DNA of 64,000 nucleotides from Glycine soja. Taxonomy: Eukaryota; Streptophyta; Magnoliopsida; Fabales; Fabaceae. Under the pieces are notes generated by a model. That model saw nothing but the letters and a program-made list of their open reading frames with translations. It did not search any database and was not told the DNA's origin. The stretch is taken from contig NC_041011.1 in NCBI RefSeq assembly GCF_004193775.1, positions 38,943,167-39,007,166 of the forward strand, in the 5' to 3' direction. This document shows positions 27,069 to 38,325 of this stretch, one piece after another; the stretch's first letter is position 1, and every line of letters begins with the position of its first letter. The translations under genes and the position numbers were made by a program.

Positions 27069-28204
27069 TATGAATGTATGTGTATGAAGGTTTTGATGAT
27101 GCCAATACAGAAGCAATACAAGTTTGATTTCAAGTCCAAATCAAGACCAAGAAAACAAAGATTAAGAAGAAAGCTAAGTCTTAGTCTATCTTTGTTAAAA
27201 AAGTCTCTTAGTGATTGTAAAGGTTTGGCCTCACTACATAATTTTAAATTTATTATAAAAAGGTTTTAAAATATTTTTTGACATTTCTGAAAAAGGCATT
27301 TTTCCATTGTAATCGATTACCAGGCATTGTAATCGATTACCTGAAGTAAAATTATTTTAAAAGCTTTTTTAAAAAATTTGAAATTTGAAATTTAAAACTT
27401 GATATTTGAAATTTAAAATTTGAAAGCTGTAATCAATTATCACTTGTCTGTAATTGATTACCAGTAACGGAACTACAAAAATTCAAATTGAAAAGTCATG
27501 ACTCCTCATTACATAACTGTGCAATCGATTACCAAGGAGTTGTAATCGATTACCAGCGGGAAAATTTTAAAAGTTACTCAGAGAAGTCACATCCCTTAAT
27601 AAGTTTTTGAAAAGCCACCAAGGGCCTATAAATATGTGACTTATCTACAAAAGTGTTTAGAGAGTTTTTCATAACATTATTGTCTTATCCTCTCAAAAAC
27701 AAATCATTGGTCAAACACTTGCAAATCAATTAAGGATTCTTTTAAGAACTTCATCTTGTATCTTATTCTTTAAAAGAAAGAAAAACATTTGTACTTTCTT
27801 TAAAGACTATTGAGATCAAGAGGTTGTTTGTCTCTTGAATTGTGAGTTTCCTTAACACAAGGGAAAGGGATCCCTCGGGTGTTCAAAAGTTGTAAAAATG
27901 ATTTTTTACAAAGTTAGTAGAAATCTTAAGTGGGTTGCTTGAGGACTGGACATAGGCACAGGAAGTGTCCGAACCAGGATAAACTAAGTTTGCATTTCTC
28001 TCCTCCCTATCTTGATTACTTTATCTTGCATATTTTATTTATCTTGCACACTTGAAGTATTCTGTTGATATAATTTTCATCTTTATCTTCAATATTCTTA
28101 TCATATAGATTTAAAAGGGGATTCAGAAGTCAATTAAACAAGAAATTTTTTAACTTAATTCACCCTTCCACGCCTCTTAAGTTATTGAAATCACTTGTCC
28201 TACA
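27069..28204 (+). repeat. 5' LTR of copia element B
   Basis: It starts TATGAATGTATG (first G mutated compared with the other copy) and ends CTACA just before the primer-binding site. It contains six near-copies of the palindrome GTAATCGATTAC in three closely spaced pairs (about 27308-27341, 27429-27463, 27522-27554) and a TATA box at 27627. Confidence 0.93.
27627..27635 (+). promoter_or_regulatory. Probable TATA box in the B 5' LTR
   Basis: TATAAATAT preceded by GGGCC, about 60-90 bp downstream of the last GTAATCGATTAC pair. The same box is kept in the 3' LTR at 34310-34318. Position and conservation fit the LTR core promoter; transcription start is not observed. Confidence 0.55.
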
Positions 28205-28206
28205 AG

Positions 28207-28220
28207 TGGTATCAGAGCTT
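28207..28220 (+). other. Primer-binding site of copia element B
   Basis: TGGTATCAGAGCTT two bases after the 5' LTR, the standard plant site complementary to the 3' end of initiator tRNA-Met. Confidence 0.92.
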
Positions 28221-28257
28221 GATTCTTGTATAAAGTTTAGAAACTTCAAGAATAATT

Positions 28258-29889
28258 ATGACCTCATCAAACTTCCTATTTCCCAAAGGAAACTCCATTG
28301 ATAGGCCTCTTATATTTAATGGTGTAGGTTATCATTACTAGAAAACCCACATGCAAATCTTCATAGAGGCTATAGATTCAAACATCTGGGAAGCTCTTGA
28401 AATCAGTTCTTACATCCTTAAAATGATAATGAGAAATGCAACTATAGAAAAACCTAGGGAATAATGGGATGAAGAGGAAAGAAGAAGGGTACAATATAAC
28501 TTAAATGCTAAAAATATAATTACCTCTGCATTATGAATGAATGAATACTTTAGAGTCTCAAATTATAAGAATGCAAAAGAAATATGGGATACACTACAAG
28601 TAACCCATGAAGGAACAACATGTGTTAAGAGATCTAGAATAAATACCCTAACACACGAATATGAACTTTTTAGAATAAATCAAAATGAGACCATACAGGA
28701 TATGCAAAAGAGATTCACATGTATAGTTAATCATCTTGCATCATTAGGAAAGATATTTCCTAACGAGGATCTCATTAACAAAGTACTAAGATGTTTAAGT
28801 AGGGAATGACAACCAAAGGTAATTGCAATTGCAGAATCGAGAGATCATGCTAACATGTCTTTTGCAACTCTGTTTGGAAAGCTTTAGGAACACGAAATGG
28901 AACTTATGAGACTAAACCAACATGAAGAAAACGACAAGAAAAAGAAAGGAATTGCACTTAAAACCTCATATTCCATTCAAGAAGAAAGTGACAAAGAGGA
29001 CTTGAATGAAATAGAAGAAGATGATGATTTCAGTCTCTTCATAAAGAGATTCAATAAGTTGCTAAGGAACAAAGGAAATCAAAGAAGAACAAACTTCAAT
29101 CCAAATAAAAGAGGAGAAGATTCATCTTCTATTCCAAAGTGTTATGAATGTAATCAACCTGGACATCTAAGAGTTGATTGTCCTAGTTTCAAGAGAAGAA
29201 TGGAAAAATCTGACAAGAAAACCTTTAAAGATAAGAAGGCAAAGAAAGCTTACATCACTTGGGAAGATAACAATATGAATTCATCCGGAGATTCAGAAAA
29301 TGAAGTCGTGAATCTAAGTCTCATGGCTAAAAATTATGAAAGTGAAGAAGAGGTAACATCTTCTAACAATAACCTATCTATTTCCTTTGATGAACTTCAA
29401 GATGCATTTAATGACTTGCATAAAGAATCGGTCAAACTTGCTAAACTAGTTTCGGTTTCTAAGAAAAAAATTTCAAATTTAGAAAAAGAAGTTATGAAAT
29501 TAAATATAGAACTAAAAAATCTTGAAACCGAAGTCAAAACATTAAAAAAATTGATACAAATCAATCTTCTACCACACAAGATATTAATAAAGTATCTCAC
29601 TCATGTAAATGTTGCGATAAATTTAAAGTAGAAATTAAAGATCTAAAAGATTCTCTTGCCAAACTTACTCTTGGCAAAAATCTATAAAAACTTCTTTGCA
29701 TCTTCTCAAAAGAATAGTTCTCCTTTCTTAACATGTTTTTACTGTGGAAAGAAAGGACATAGTGCATCAAAATTTTATTTTAGGAAAAATAGTAGTAACA
29801 TTAAAATGATATGGGTTCCAAATGAATCTTTGATCAAAAGTTACAATCAAGGACCCAAAAAAATTTGGGTACCTAAGTCAAAAACATAA
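28258..29889 (+). pseudogene. Copia B gag relic
   Basis: One frame from ATG 28258 holds a gag-type sequence (NYKNAKEIWDTLQVTHEG; then the QDMQKRF region), interrupted by at least five in-frame stops before about 28890. A Lys/Glu-rich stretch follows, then a CX2CX4HX4C zinc knuckle (CYECNQPGHLRVDC, about 29137-29180), a long coiled coil, and a second knuckle-like CFYCGKKGHSASKF near 29740 whose last Cys is missing. It binds nothing now as a full protein; the stops make it a relic. Confidence 0.85.
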
Positions 29890-29914
29890 TTATGTGAATG
29901 AAGGATTTCTTGAA

Positions 29915-32900
29915 GAAAAGCTGGTACATTGATAGCGGATGCTCTAAATACATGATGGGAGATGCATCAAAATTTACTCATATATCCTAAGGAAAATGGA
30001 CATGTGACTTATGAAGACAACAACAAAGGTAAAATTCTTAGAATCGAAAAAATAGGTACGAATCTATCTACCTTCATTGAAAATGTTTTACTTGTTGATG
30101 GTCTTAAGCATAGTCTACTAAGTGTTAGTCAATTATGTGATAAAGGCTTTCTAGTATCATTTGACTCTCATAATTGTGTTATTGAAAATAAACAAGATAA
30201 AAATATAAAACATATAGGCTATAGAACTAATAATGTATACATGATAAATTTAGATAAAACATCAAATCATGCTCAATGTTTTCTTAGTAAAGATGATGAT
30301 TCTTGGTTATGGCATAGAAGAATTGCTCATATAAACATGGAACATTTAAATAAACTAATTTCTAAGGATTTAGTAATTGGTTTACCAAAACTCAAATTTG
30401 AAAAAGATAAATTGTGTGATGCATGTCAAAAAGGGAAACAAGTAAGGGTTTCTTTCAAATCAAAGAATATTGTTTCTACAACTCAATCCTTACAACTTTT
30501 GCATATGGATCTTTTTGGTCCCTCTAGAACTATGAGTTTTGGAGGAAATTACTATGCTCTTGTTATAGTTGATGATTATTCAAGATTCACATGGACATTA
30601 TTTCTCACTCACAAAAGAGATGTTTTTCATGCTTTTAAGAAACTTGCTAAAATCATTCAAAACAAGAAAAATCTCAATATTGCATCTATTAGGAGTGATC
30701 GTGGAGGAGAATTTGAAAATAAGGATTTTGAATCATTTTGTGATGAAAATAACATTGAATATAATTTTTCTGCACCTAGAACCCTTTCAACAAAATGGAG
30801 TAGTTAAGAGGAAAAATAGATCTTTAGAAGAAATAGCCATAACTTTGCTTAATGATACAAATCTTCCTAAATATTTTTGGGCTGAAGCTGTTAATACTGC
30901 ATGCTATATAATGAATAAAGCTTTAATTAGGTCAATCTTAAAGAAAATTCCATATGAATTGTACAAAGGAAGAAAACTGAACATTTCTCATCTTCATATT
31001 TTTGGATGTAAGTGTTTTGTGCTAAACAACGGGAAAGTCAACTTAGGTAAGTTTGATGCAAAATCTAATGAAGGTATATTCCTTGGCTATTCCTTAAATA
31101 GTAAAACTTTTAGAATTTATAACAAAAGAACTATGATTATTGAAAAATCTATCCATGTTGTTTTTTTATGAGACTAACCCTATAAGGCCAAGAAAGGAAA
31201 CACTTGATGATATTACAAATTCATTAGAAGACATGCACATTGATGAGAAAGGGCACAAAGGCAAAGGAAGTGGAAATGAAGAAGGCTGTCAAATTGATGA
31301 AAATAAAACAAATATAGATCTTCCAAGAGAGTGGAGAACTTCAAAGCATCATCCTCTTGATAATATCATCAGTGACATCTCAAAAGGGGTAACAACTCGA
31401 CACTCTCGCAAAGATGCATGCCATAATATGACTTTTTTTTCTTTAATTGAACCTAAAAATTTAAATGAAGTCATAATTGATGAACACTGGATTATTGCTA
31501 TGCAAGAAGAGTTAAATCAATTTGAAAGAAATAAAGTCTGGGAATTAATTGACAAACCTAATAATCATCCAGTTATAGGAACTAAATGGGTATTCAGAAA
31601 CAAATTGGATGAACATGGAATAATAATTAGAAATAAGGCTAGGCTAATGGCCAAAGGATATAATCAAGAAGAATGATAGATTATGAGGAAACCTATGCTC
31701 CAGTAGCTAGATTAGAAGCCATTAGAATGCTATTGGTCTTTGCATCCATAATGTATTTTAAACTTTATCAAATGGATGTTAAAAGTGTTTTTTTAAATGG
31801 TTTCATCCAAGAAGAAATATATGTTGATCAACCACCTGGTTTTGAAAACTCAGAAAAGCCCAATCATGTCTTTAAATTGAAAAAGGCTTTATATGGTTTA
31901 AAATAAGCCCCAAGGGCTTGGTATGAACGTCTAAGTAAATTTCTTTTAGAAAATGGATTTTCAAGAGGAAAGGTTGATACCACCCTTTTTATCAAAAGAA
32001 AATTTCATGATATTCTCTTAGTACAAATATATGTTGATGATATAATTTTTGGGTCAACTAATGATTCTATATGCAAAAATTCTCTCAAGATATGCAAAAT
32101 GAATTTGAAATGTTCATGATGGATGAGTTAAATTTCTTCCTTGGACTACAAATAAAGCAAACAAAGAATGGAATATTTATTAGTCAGTCAAAATATTGCA
32201 AAGAACTAATTAACAGGTTTAGGATGGAAAATGCAAAACAAATGGCCACTCCTATGAGCACTACTTGTTATCTGGATAAGGATGAAACCGGTCAATCAAT
32301 AGACAAAAAGAAATATAGAGGTATGATCAGATCTCTTCTTTATTTATCTACAAGTAGACCTGATATAATGTTTAGTATTTGTATGTGTGCAAGATATCAA
32401 GCAAATCCTAAAGAATCTCACCTTAGTGTCGTTAAAAGAATAATGAGATATTTGTTAGGCACTATAAATCTAGGGTTATGGTATCCTAAGAATTACTCTT
32501 ATAACTTAGTAGGATACTCTGACTCTGATTTTGTTGGATACAAAATTGATAGAAAAAGTACTAGTGGCACTTGTCATTTCATTAGTTTTACTCTAGTATC
32601 ATGGCATAGTAAAAAGCAAAATACTGTTGCCTTATCCACTGCAGAGGCGGAATATATTTTTGCTAGAAGTTGTTGTGCATGAATACTCTGGATGAAACAA
32701 CAACTTTCTGCTATGGTTTAAAACTTGATCATATACCTATCCACTGTGACAATACAAGTGCAATTAATCTGTCCAAAAATCCTATTTTGCACTCTAGAAC
32801 AAAGCATATTGAAATAAGGCATCACTTCCTTCGAGATCATGTTCAAAAAGGGGATTGCATATTAGAATTTGTTGACACAAAGAATCAGTTAGCTGATATT

Positions 32901-32984
32901 TTCACAAAACCTTTCCCCAAAGAAAACTTCTTTGCTATTAGAAGAGAATTAGGACTCATAGACCTAAATAACTTAGAATCCTAG
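29915..32984 (+). pseudogene. Copia B pol relic: protease, integrase, RT, RNase H
   Basis: Protease box WYIDSGCS near 29921. Integrase 29962-31170: zinc-finger region WLWHRRIAHIN, then MDLFGPSR, IVDDYSRFTW and IRSDRGGEF, with a frame change near 30785. RT 31480-32100: GTKWVFRNK, QMDVKSVFLNG, then an in-frame stop after LYGLK (31903-31905) and YVDDIIF. RNase H 32500-32980 ends with the usual TKHIEIRHHFLRDHV and ADIFTKP motifs, with a frame change near 32680. There are at least four frame changes plus stops, so no functional polyprotein. Confidence 0.88.
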
Positions 32985-33778
32985 CCACTTTGGATGTTTA
33001 TACTGTTTAATTATCATGCTTGATTATGATGATTGTGATGAATGTTTAACTTTGATTGTTTATCATGATTAATTATGATTATTGTTTACTTTGGTTGAGT
33101 AAAATGATTGTGTTTGATAGTTATTTTTCAAGCTTGATTATGATGATTGTTTACTTTGGTTGAGTGAAACGGTTGTTTTGCTTGTTTATGATGATTGATC
33201 ACTTTGAATGTTTATAATAATTGCAATTTGATGGTTGTTTTTTGTGATTGTTCATACTCATAAATATTTTTGATTACTTAATTGTGTATTGATTACTTAT
33301 AATCACATATTTGTCCTGATTTCTAGCATTATCTGTCTTTAATTTCCATGATATTTCAAACTTTCTGCATTGGGTTTATTTCGGATTTGGTTCTTTATAT
33401 TTTTGTTTTGGACTTGGTTGTTCTTGAATGCTTTGGTCATTCTTATTACTGTTTAAGACTTGATGTGTTTTGCAATTGGTTGATTCCTTTGTGACTTCTT
33501 GATTATTTCTGTCCATGAATGGGTTTATTTCGCTTCTTCTATTTTTTTCTCCTGAGTATGTGAATGCTTGTTTCTATTCTGGTGTTATCGTCTTTTTGAT
33601 GTTGCCAAAGGCGGAGAGAATCATATAAGGTACAAGGTATATTTTTTTTCCTGCAACCCTTTCTGAAAATATTTTCTACTAAGCAATGATTGCAAACTTA
33701 AGGGGGAGTGATCGTCTCAAAAAAGAAATATTTTCAGTAAATGATTTCAGTTGGTTGTCATCATAAAAAGGAGAAGAA
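32985..33778 (+). repeat. B 3' non-coding region with short repeats and polypurine tract
   Basis: About 33000-33260 is a decayed array of GATGATTGTTTACTTTGGTTG-like units (about 45-60 bp). A purine run AAGGGGGAGTG lies near 33700 and the polypurine tract AAAAAGGAGAAGAA directly abuts the 3' LTR at 33765-33778. Confidence 0.7.
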
Positions 33779-34881
33779 TGTGAATGTATGTGTATGAAGG
33801 TTTTGATGATGCCAATACAGAAGCAACACAAGTTTGATTTCAAGTCCAAATCAAGACCAAGAAAACAAAGATCAAGAAGAAAGCTAAGTCTTAGTCTATC
33901 TTTGTTAAAAGAGTCTCTTAGTGATTGCAAAGGTTTGACCTCACAACATAGTTTTTAAATTGATTATAAAAAGATTTTAAAATATTTTTTAACATTTCTG
34001 AAAAAGGAATTTTCCCCTCGTAATCAATTATCAGAAGTAAAATTATTTTAAAAAGCTTTTTAGAAAATTTGAAATTTAAAATTTAAATTTTAAAATTTGA
34101 AATTTGAAAGCTGCAATCGATTACCACTTGTCTGTAATTGATTACCAGTAACCGAACTACAAAAATTCAAATTGAAAAGTCATGACTCCTCATTATATAA
34201 CTATGTAATCGATTACCAAAGAGTTGTAACCGATTACCAGTGGAGAAATTTTAAAAGTTACTCTAAAAAGTCACATCCCTTCATAAGTTTTTAAAAACCA
34301 CCAAGGGCCTATAAATATGTGACTTATCTACAAAAGTTTTTAGAGAGTTTTTCATAACATTATTGTCTTATCCTCTCAAAAACAAATCATTGGCTAAACA
34401 CTTGCAAATTAATTAAGGATTCTTTTAAGAACTTTCTCTTGTATCTTCTTCTCTAAAAGAGAGAAAAACATTTGTACTTTCTTTAAAGACTATTGAGATC
34501 AAGAGGTTGTTTGTCTCTTGAATTGTGAGTTTCCTGAACACAAGAGAAATGGATCTCTCGGGTGTTCAGAAGTCGTAAAAAGGATTTTTTACAAAGTTAG
34601 TGGAAATCTCAAGTGGGTTGCTTGAGGACTGAACGTAGGCAGAGGAAGTGGCCAAACCAGGATAAACTGAGTTTGCATTTCTCTCTTTCCTATCTTGATT
34701 ACTTTATCTTGCATATTTTATTTATCTTGCACACTTGAAGTATTCTGTTGATATAATTTTCATCTTCATCTTCAATATTCTTATCATATAGATTTAAAAG
34801 GGGATTTAGAAGTCAATTAAATGAGAAATTTTTTAACTTAATTCACCCCCCTCTTAAGTTATTGATGCCACTTGTCCAACA
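33779..34881 (+). repeat. 3' LTR of copia element B
   Basis: Direct repeat of 27069-28204, starting TGTGAATGTATG and ending CCAACA. It lacks one GTAATCGATTAC copy at the first pair, where the 5' LTR has two and this copy one degenerate unit. TATA box at 34310-34318. Confidence 0.93.
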
Positions 34882-34886
34882 CTTTC

Positions 34887-35648
34887 TTCATATGTCCTTT
34901 CTTCTTGCAAAAGAATTACTTTGGCTCTTTCTTTATAACTGAATGATCAAGAATCTTGCCCTTATTCTTGGCTTGATCCCCTTTCTTTTTTCCATGAAGA
35001 GTTAAGTTCACCCTTTCGCCCTCTTCCATAAACAACATTTCCTCTTCTTGAACTCACATAGTCAATAACTCATTAATTGACCACTTATCCTTATGTGTGT
35101 TATAAGATATTTTGAAAGGGGCATACTGTAGAGGTAGAGTACACCTAATATTGTGTACTAGGAAAGAATTTGGCATGGTAACCTCTAAGGCTTTAAGCTG
35201 AGCCACTATATCCCTTATGTGCATGATGTGATCACACACACCTTTTATCCCATGGAGCCTTAAGGATGAGAACTGCATTATAAGGATGCTGCTGGCAAGG
35301 GCCTTATCAGATCTAACAAATTAACCATCAATGCCCTTCAAAAGACCCCTAACTTTCTCATGTTGATCGACAGAACTACGAAAAGTAGCAGATAATTTGA
35401 TTTTTATGAACATCATAGAGAGATGATTAGATCTCTCCTATTTTTCAAAAAGATCAATAGTATCTGGAGTGCTAGTTTCAGTAATGACGTAGTCAATGTC
35501 AATCCAGCCTAAATGGAGAAGAACTCTTTCTCTCTCCCTCCAAACCTTATAATTGTCCCATTTTTAATTCGGGAGCATCACACTTAATACAAGAAATGTT
35601 CGCAAATTGATTAATTGCAAAGTTCAAACATACATGCTCATTACTCAT
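34887..35648 (-). pseudogene. Copia A gag relic, cut by element B
   Basis: On the minus strand from ATG 35648 the frame reads MSNEHVCLNFAINQF, then stops, then gag sequence LRLHGIKGVCDHIMHIRDI and SYNTHKDKWSINELLTM (35054-35278), and a Lys-rich segment leading to the zinc knuckle FFCKKKGHMKK. Element B interrupts at that point and the knuckle resumes at 27063. Several stops and frame changes make it non-functional. Confidence 0.8.
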
Positions 35649-36636
35649 AATTTGAGACTAGAATAAAATGTTGTGCCTTACCAATGTAAACCATGTCTTA
35701 ATGTATAAATCTAGTGACATAAAACTTGCCTTTGAACTAAAGTCCTATTCAATAACCTTGTGACAAAACTACCAAATTATGTCCCTTTTCTTATTCTTGA
35801 GGGTAGATTAAGAAATATAACCTGATATTTTATCCTAATTAATCATACAAATATAACAAAATTCCTATGGCTAGATTTCATTATACCACATATGATTAAT
35901 TACAACTAATGTCTTAAATGTGATTCTAAAACTTTATTTATAATTCTAATCAATTGAAGTTGTTGTGGCTACTCTCTAATCAATTAAAAATTATATTAAT
36001 CACTTAACATTAATTAATTCTTAAAGAACTAAATATTTACATAATATCCTAAATAATGCAAATAATTGAATAACATTACATAAATATTATTTAACATAAT
36101 TTTGCATGTACACTAATCATAAAATCATACATACAAAATTTAAGAAATAAATAAACAATATATACATATCATTATTGAATAAAGGAAACCACACAAGCTC
36201 TTTAATCATTAATTTTAATGTGCATAAATTATTTAACTTAATACTACATGCTTAAATAAATATCAAATTTAAACATACAATTAAAATAAATAAACAAATA
36301 ATTAAATACATTAAAATGCATTAAATAATTCATAACCATATATGTGCTAAACCATTTAATTTAATTATTTATCATATGTATAATCATCAATAAAAATTAT
36401 ACATGCAAACTCATATAATTAAATTAATCTAAGCACATAAATAATAAATTAATTATGAGCAACATATTAATTGAAATCATTAAAGTATTTTATAAAACTT
36501 AAATAGCGAAACATGCACGTATACAAATCTAATTATAAAAGCAAACAATATACATGGACTCTCAAAAGAAGAAAATGATGGTCTCATATCAAGGGCTTTC
36601 AATATCACGAACATGACGGTAACATGTTTCAAACTT

Positions 36637-37014
36637 GGGACATGCTAGGTGCACCCAGCAACATTGCTGGTGCACCCAGCAATTAGGTGAATGGGCAAAA
36701 TTGCCCTTGTATTAAAAAAATAATTCCTTCTTTCGGAGGAAGGTTCTTTCGGTAGAACAAATTGTTCATCCGGAAGAACCTTCTTCCGGAAAATTTTCAA
36801 AAGAAGGTTCTTTCGGTAGAACAAATTGTTCATCCGGAAGAACCTTCTTCCGGAAGAATAAATTGTTCTACCGGAAGAACCTTCTTCTGGAAACTTTCCG
36901 GAAGAACCTTCTTCCGGAAGAAGAAATTATTTTTTTTAACGCAAGGGCAATTTTGCCCATTCACCTAATTGCTGGGTGCACCAACAATGTTGCTGGGTGC
37001 ACCTAGCATGTCCC
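36637..37014. mobile_element. 378-bp MULE-type MITE with 9-bp target duplication
   Basis: The first about 80 bases, from GGGACATGCTAGGTGCACCC, are repeated in reverse complement at the right end, ending GGTGCACCTAGCATGTCCC. It is flanked by the perfect 9-bp duplication TTCAAACTT (36628-36636 and 37015-37023), which points to the Mutator superfamily. The middle holds several copies of GGAAGAACCTTCTTCCGG-like palindromes, so the whole element can fold on itself. No coding capacity. It lies between the primer-binding site and gag of copia element A, so it landed after A. Confidence 0.85.
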
Positions 37015-37459
37015 TTCAAACTTTTATGTGATATCGAAACGACTATTGGGCTTCAATTAAGTAGAAACAAAGGGCCTACATAGGATTATTAGTTTATTAA
37101 AACATGTGATGTCACGGTGGGCCACAAGAAGCAGTAACAAAAGACCCTCACAGTATGGGCTAATATTTCACGCATTGCCGACGTAACGAGGTGTCACCTT
37201 TTTCACCGTCTTCAACCTTTAGCCGGGTCACTTTAACCCGATTACAGCCCACAAACCTGAATAGAAACCTAATGATTTCTCTAGCCAACACGGAACTCAT
37301 CGTTTAAATTTACAGAAAGCTTAGAAACTCAATTTCCATATGATTTCAGGTCTTATTAATAATTAAAACATTCAAAAATAGAATGTCCATATCTCAATAA
37401 AATAATGCTTCAATGTATGAGTGTGAAACAAAAACAAAAGCAAGACAGAGGCATACAAA

Positions 37460-37471
37460 GCTCTGATATCA
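37460..37471 (-). other. Primer-binding site of copia element A
   Basis: On the minus strand TGATATCAGAGC, two bases beyond the 5' LTR. One base differs from the standard TGGTATCAGAGC initiator tRNA-Met site. Confidence 0.8.
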
Positions 37472-37473
37472 AA

Positions 37474-37913
37474 TGTAAAATCTAAATATTGATATAAACA
37501 TGCTAACAATCATAAGCAATACATTCAGATCAAATAGTGAAAGCAGTGAAGAAAAATAAATTTCAGAGGTAACTGCTTCTAGCCATTGTTATTGACCTTC
37601 TCTAGCCTTTACCATTTTAGCTTTCTAGACCCTCACTCGCTCTAAGTCGATGGTGTGTTTATCGGAAGAGAAAATAGGTTTGGTGATACAAATCTGAGAA
37701 TGCCCAATTCTAATTATAGAGCTTTGTTCATCACAGAGTTAACCTCCGTGGATCAAAACATGGATATGGATAAGATCATGGGTTGTTGCTCAACATGGAT
37801 TAAACATGGACAAAAAATAGATCACAATTGAAAATGGTTCTTCCCATAAAATAACAATCATAAATTCATTCAAAAATATCGAGTCTGTTATGCTAAACTA
37901 GGAAAATTCAATG
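37474..37913 (-). repeat. 5' LTR of copia element A
   Basis: Direct repeat of 23056-23507; in minus orientation it ends TTTTACA next to the primer-binding site. The first bases of the LTR are diverged from the other copy. Confidence 0.87.
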
Positions 37914-38294
37914 TACAAATTTAATTAAACCATCATCAACATCAATAAGAGATAAGGAGAGCATGAATGAAAGAGGTAGAAGAATGAAGTGGTTGATGAG
38001 AAACAAGGAGAGGGAATGAAAAAAGAAAAAAATTGATGAGAGGTGCACCATATCACTATGGAATTGAGATGAATCTTGTGGTGTATAATAATTGTGCATG
38101 GTGGACCACTTGTAACAGTGATCCATCCTATACACCATCTATTTTAGCCTAGTATGTATGTTGTATTTATATTTAATCTAAATAATTTTTAATTTGAAAA
38201 AAATCTTATAATTTTGATTCATTGCTTAATATTCTCTCTCTTTTACGCCGGGGTTTTGGTTGCTCACACCGTGTTCTCTGCCGCACGAGATAAC

Positions 38295-38302
38295 TAGGGT
38301 TT
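38295..38302 (+). promoter_or_regulatory. Telo-box (TAGGGTTT) in the eIF3m leader
   Basis: TAGGGTTT, the reverse complement of the plant telo-box AAACCCTA, 24 bp before the eIF3m start codon. Telo-boxes near the transcription start are well known in plant genes for the translation machinery, which fits the product. Whether it lies in the promoter or 5'UTR is not shown. Confidence 0.5.
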
Positions 38303-38325
38303 AGAATCTCGCAGTTACAGAAAAC

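Larger units (their letters stand above)
27069..34881 (+). mobile_element. Ty1/copia LTR retrotransposon B (SIRE/Maximus-like), nested in A
   Basis: LTRs 27069-28204 and 33779-34881 flank a tRNA-Met-type primer-binding site, gag, protease, integrase, RT, RNase H and a polypurine tract. The duplication CTTTC is perfect (27064-27068 and 34882-34886). Removing the element rejoins the gag zinc knuckle of element A (HMKK before, DCSKF after, in one minus-strand frame), which proves the insertion point. The LTRs are much more alike than those of A, so B is younger, but the coding part has several in-frame stops and frameshifts. The left LTR begins TA rather than TG. SIRE/Maximus-like is my inference from the LTR length and the gag shape. 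Confidence 0.93.
23056..37913 (-). mobile_element. Ty1/copia LTR retrotransposon A (degenerate, minus strand)
   Basis: Two direct LTRs (23056-23507 and 37474-37913) flank, in minus-strand order, a primer-binding site, a gag relic, and integrase, reverse transcriptase and RNase H. Integrase precedes RT, the Ty1/copia order. The flanking duplication is TACAG (23051-23055) on the left and TACAA (37914-37918) on the right, one mismatch. The LTRs differ at many sites, including a lost terminal TG on the left, and all coding segments carry stops, so it is old and immobile. It is split by element B at 27069-34881 and holds a 378-bp MITE in its leader at 36637-37014. Without these it would be about 6.7 kb. 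Confidence 0.9.
22207..38141. mobile_element. Old inverted-repeat DNA element that received copia element A (inferred)
   Basis: Sequence at 22207-22265 (ATGGTGTTTAGGGTGGACCA and on) matches the reverse complement of about 38080-38141 (ATGGTGTATAGGATGGATCA on the minus strand) over some 55 bases, including a shared ACAATTATT. Removing element A (23056-37913) leaves about 1.1 kb bounded by these inverted repeats, so A appears to have inserted into it. The remaining body (22266-23055 and 37914-38080) has short open frames but no recognisable transposase. The outer target duplication is unclear: TATTTTA occurs near both ends but not exactly in register. Confidence 0.45.

Noticed and set aside
36645..36968. 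Open frames of 62 and 68 codons on both strands
   Set aside because: They are by-products of the palindromic core of the 378-bp MITE.
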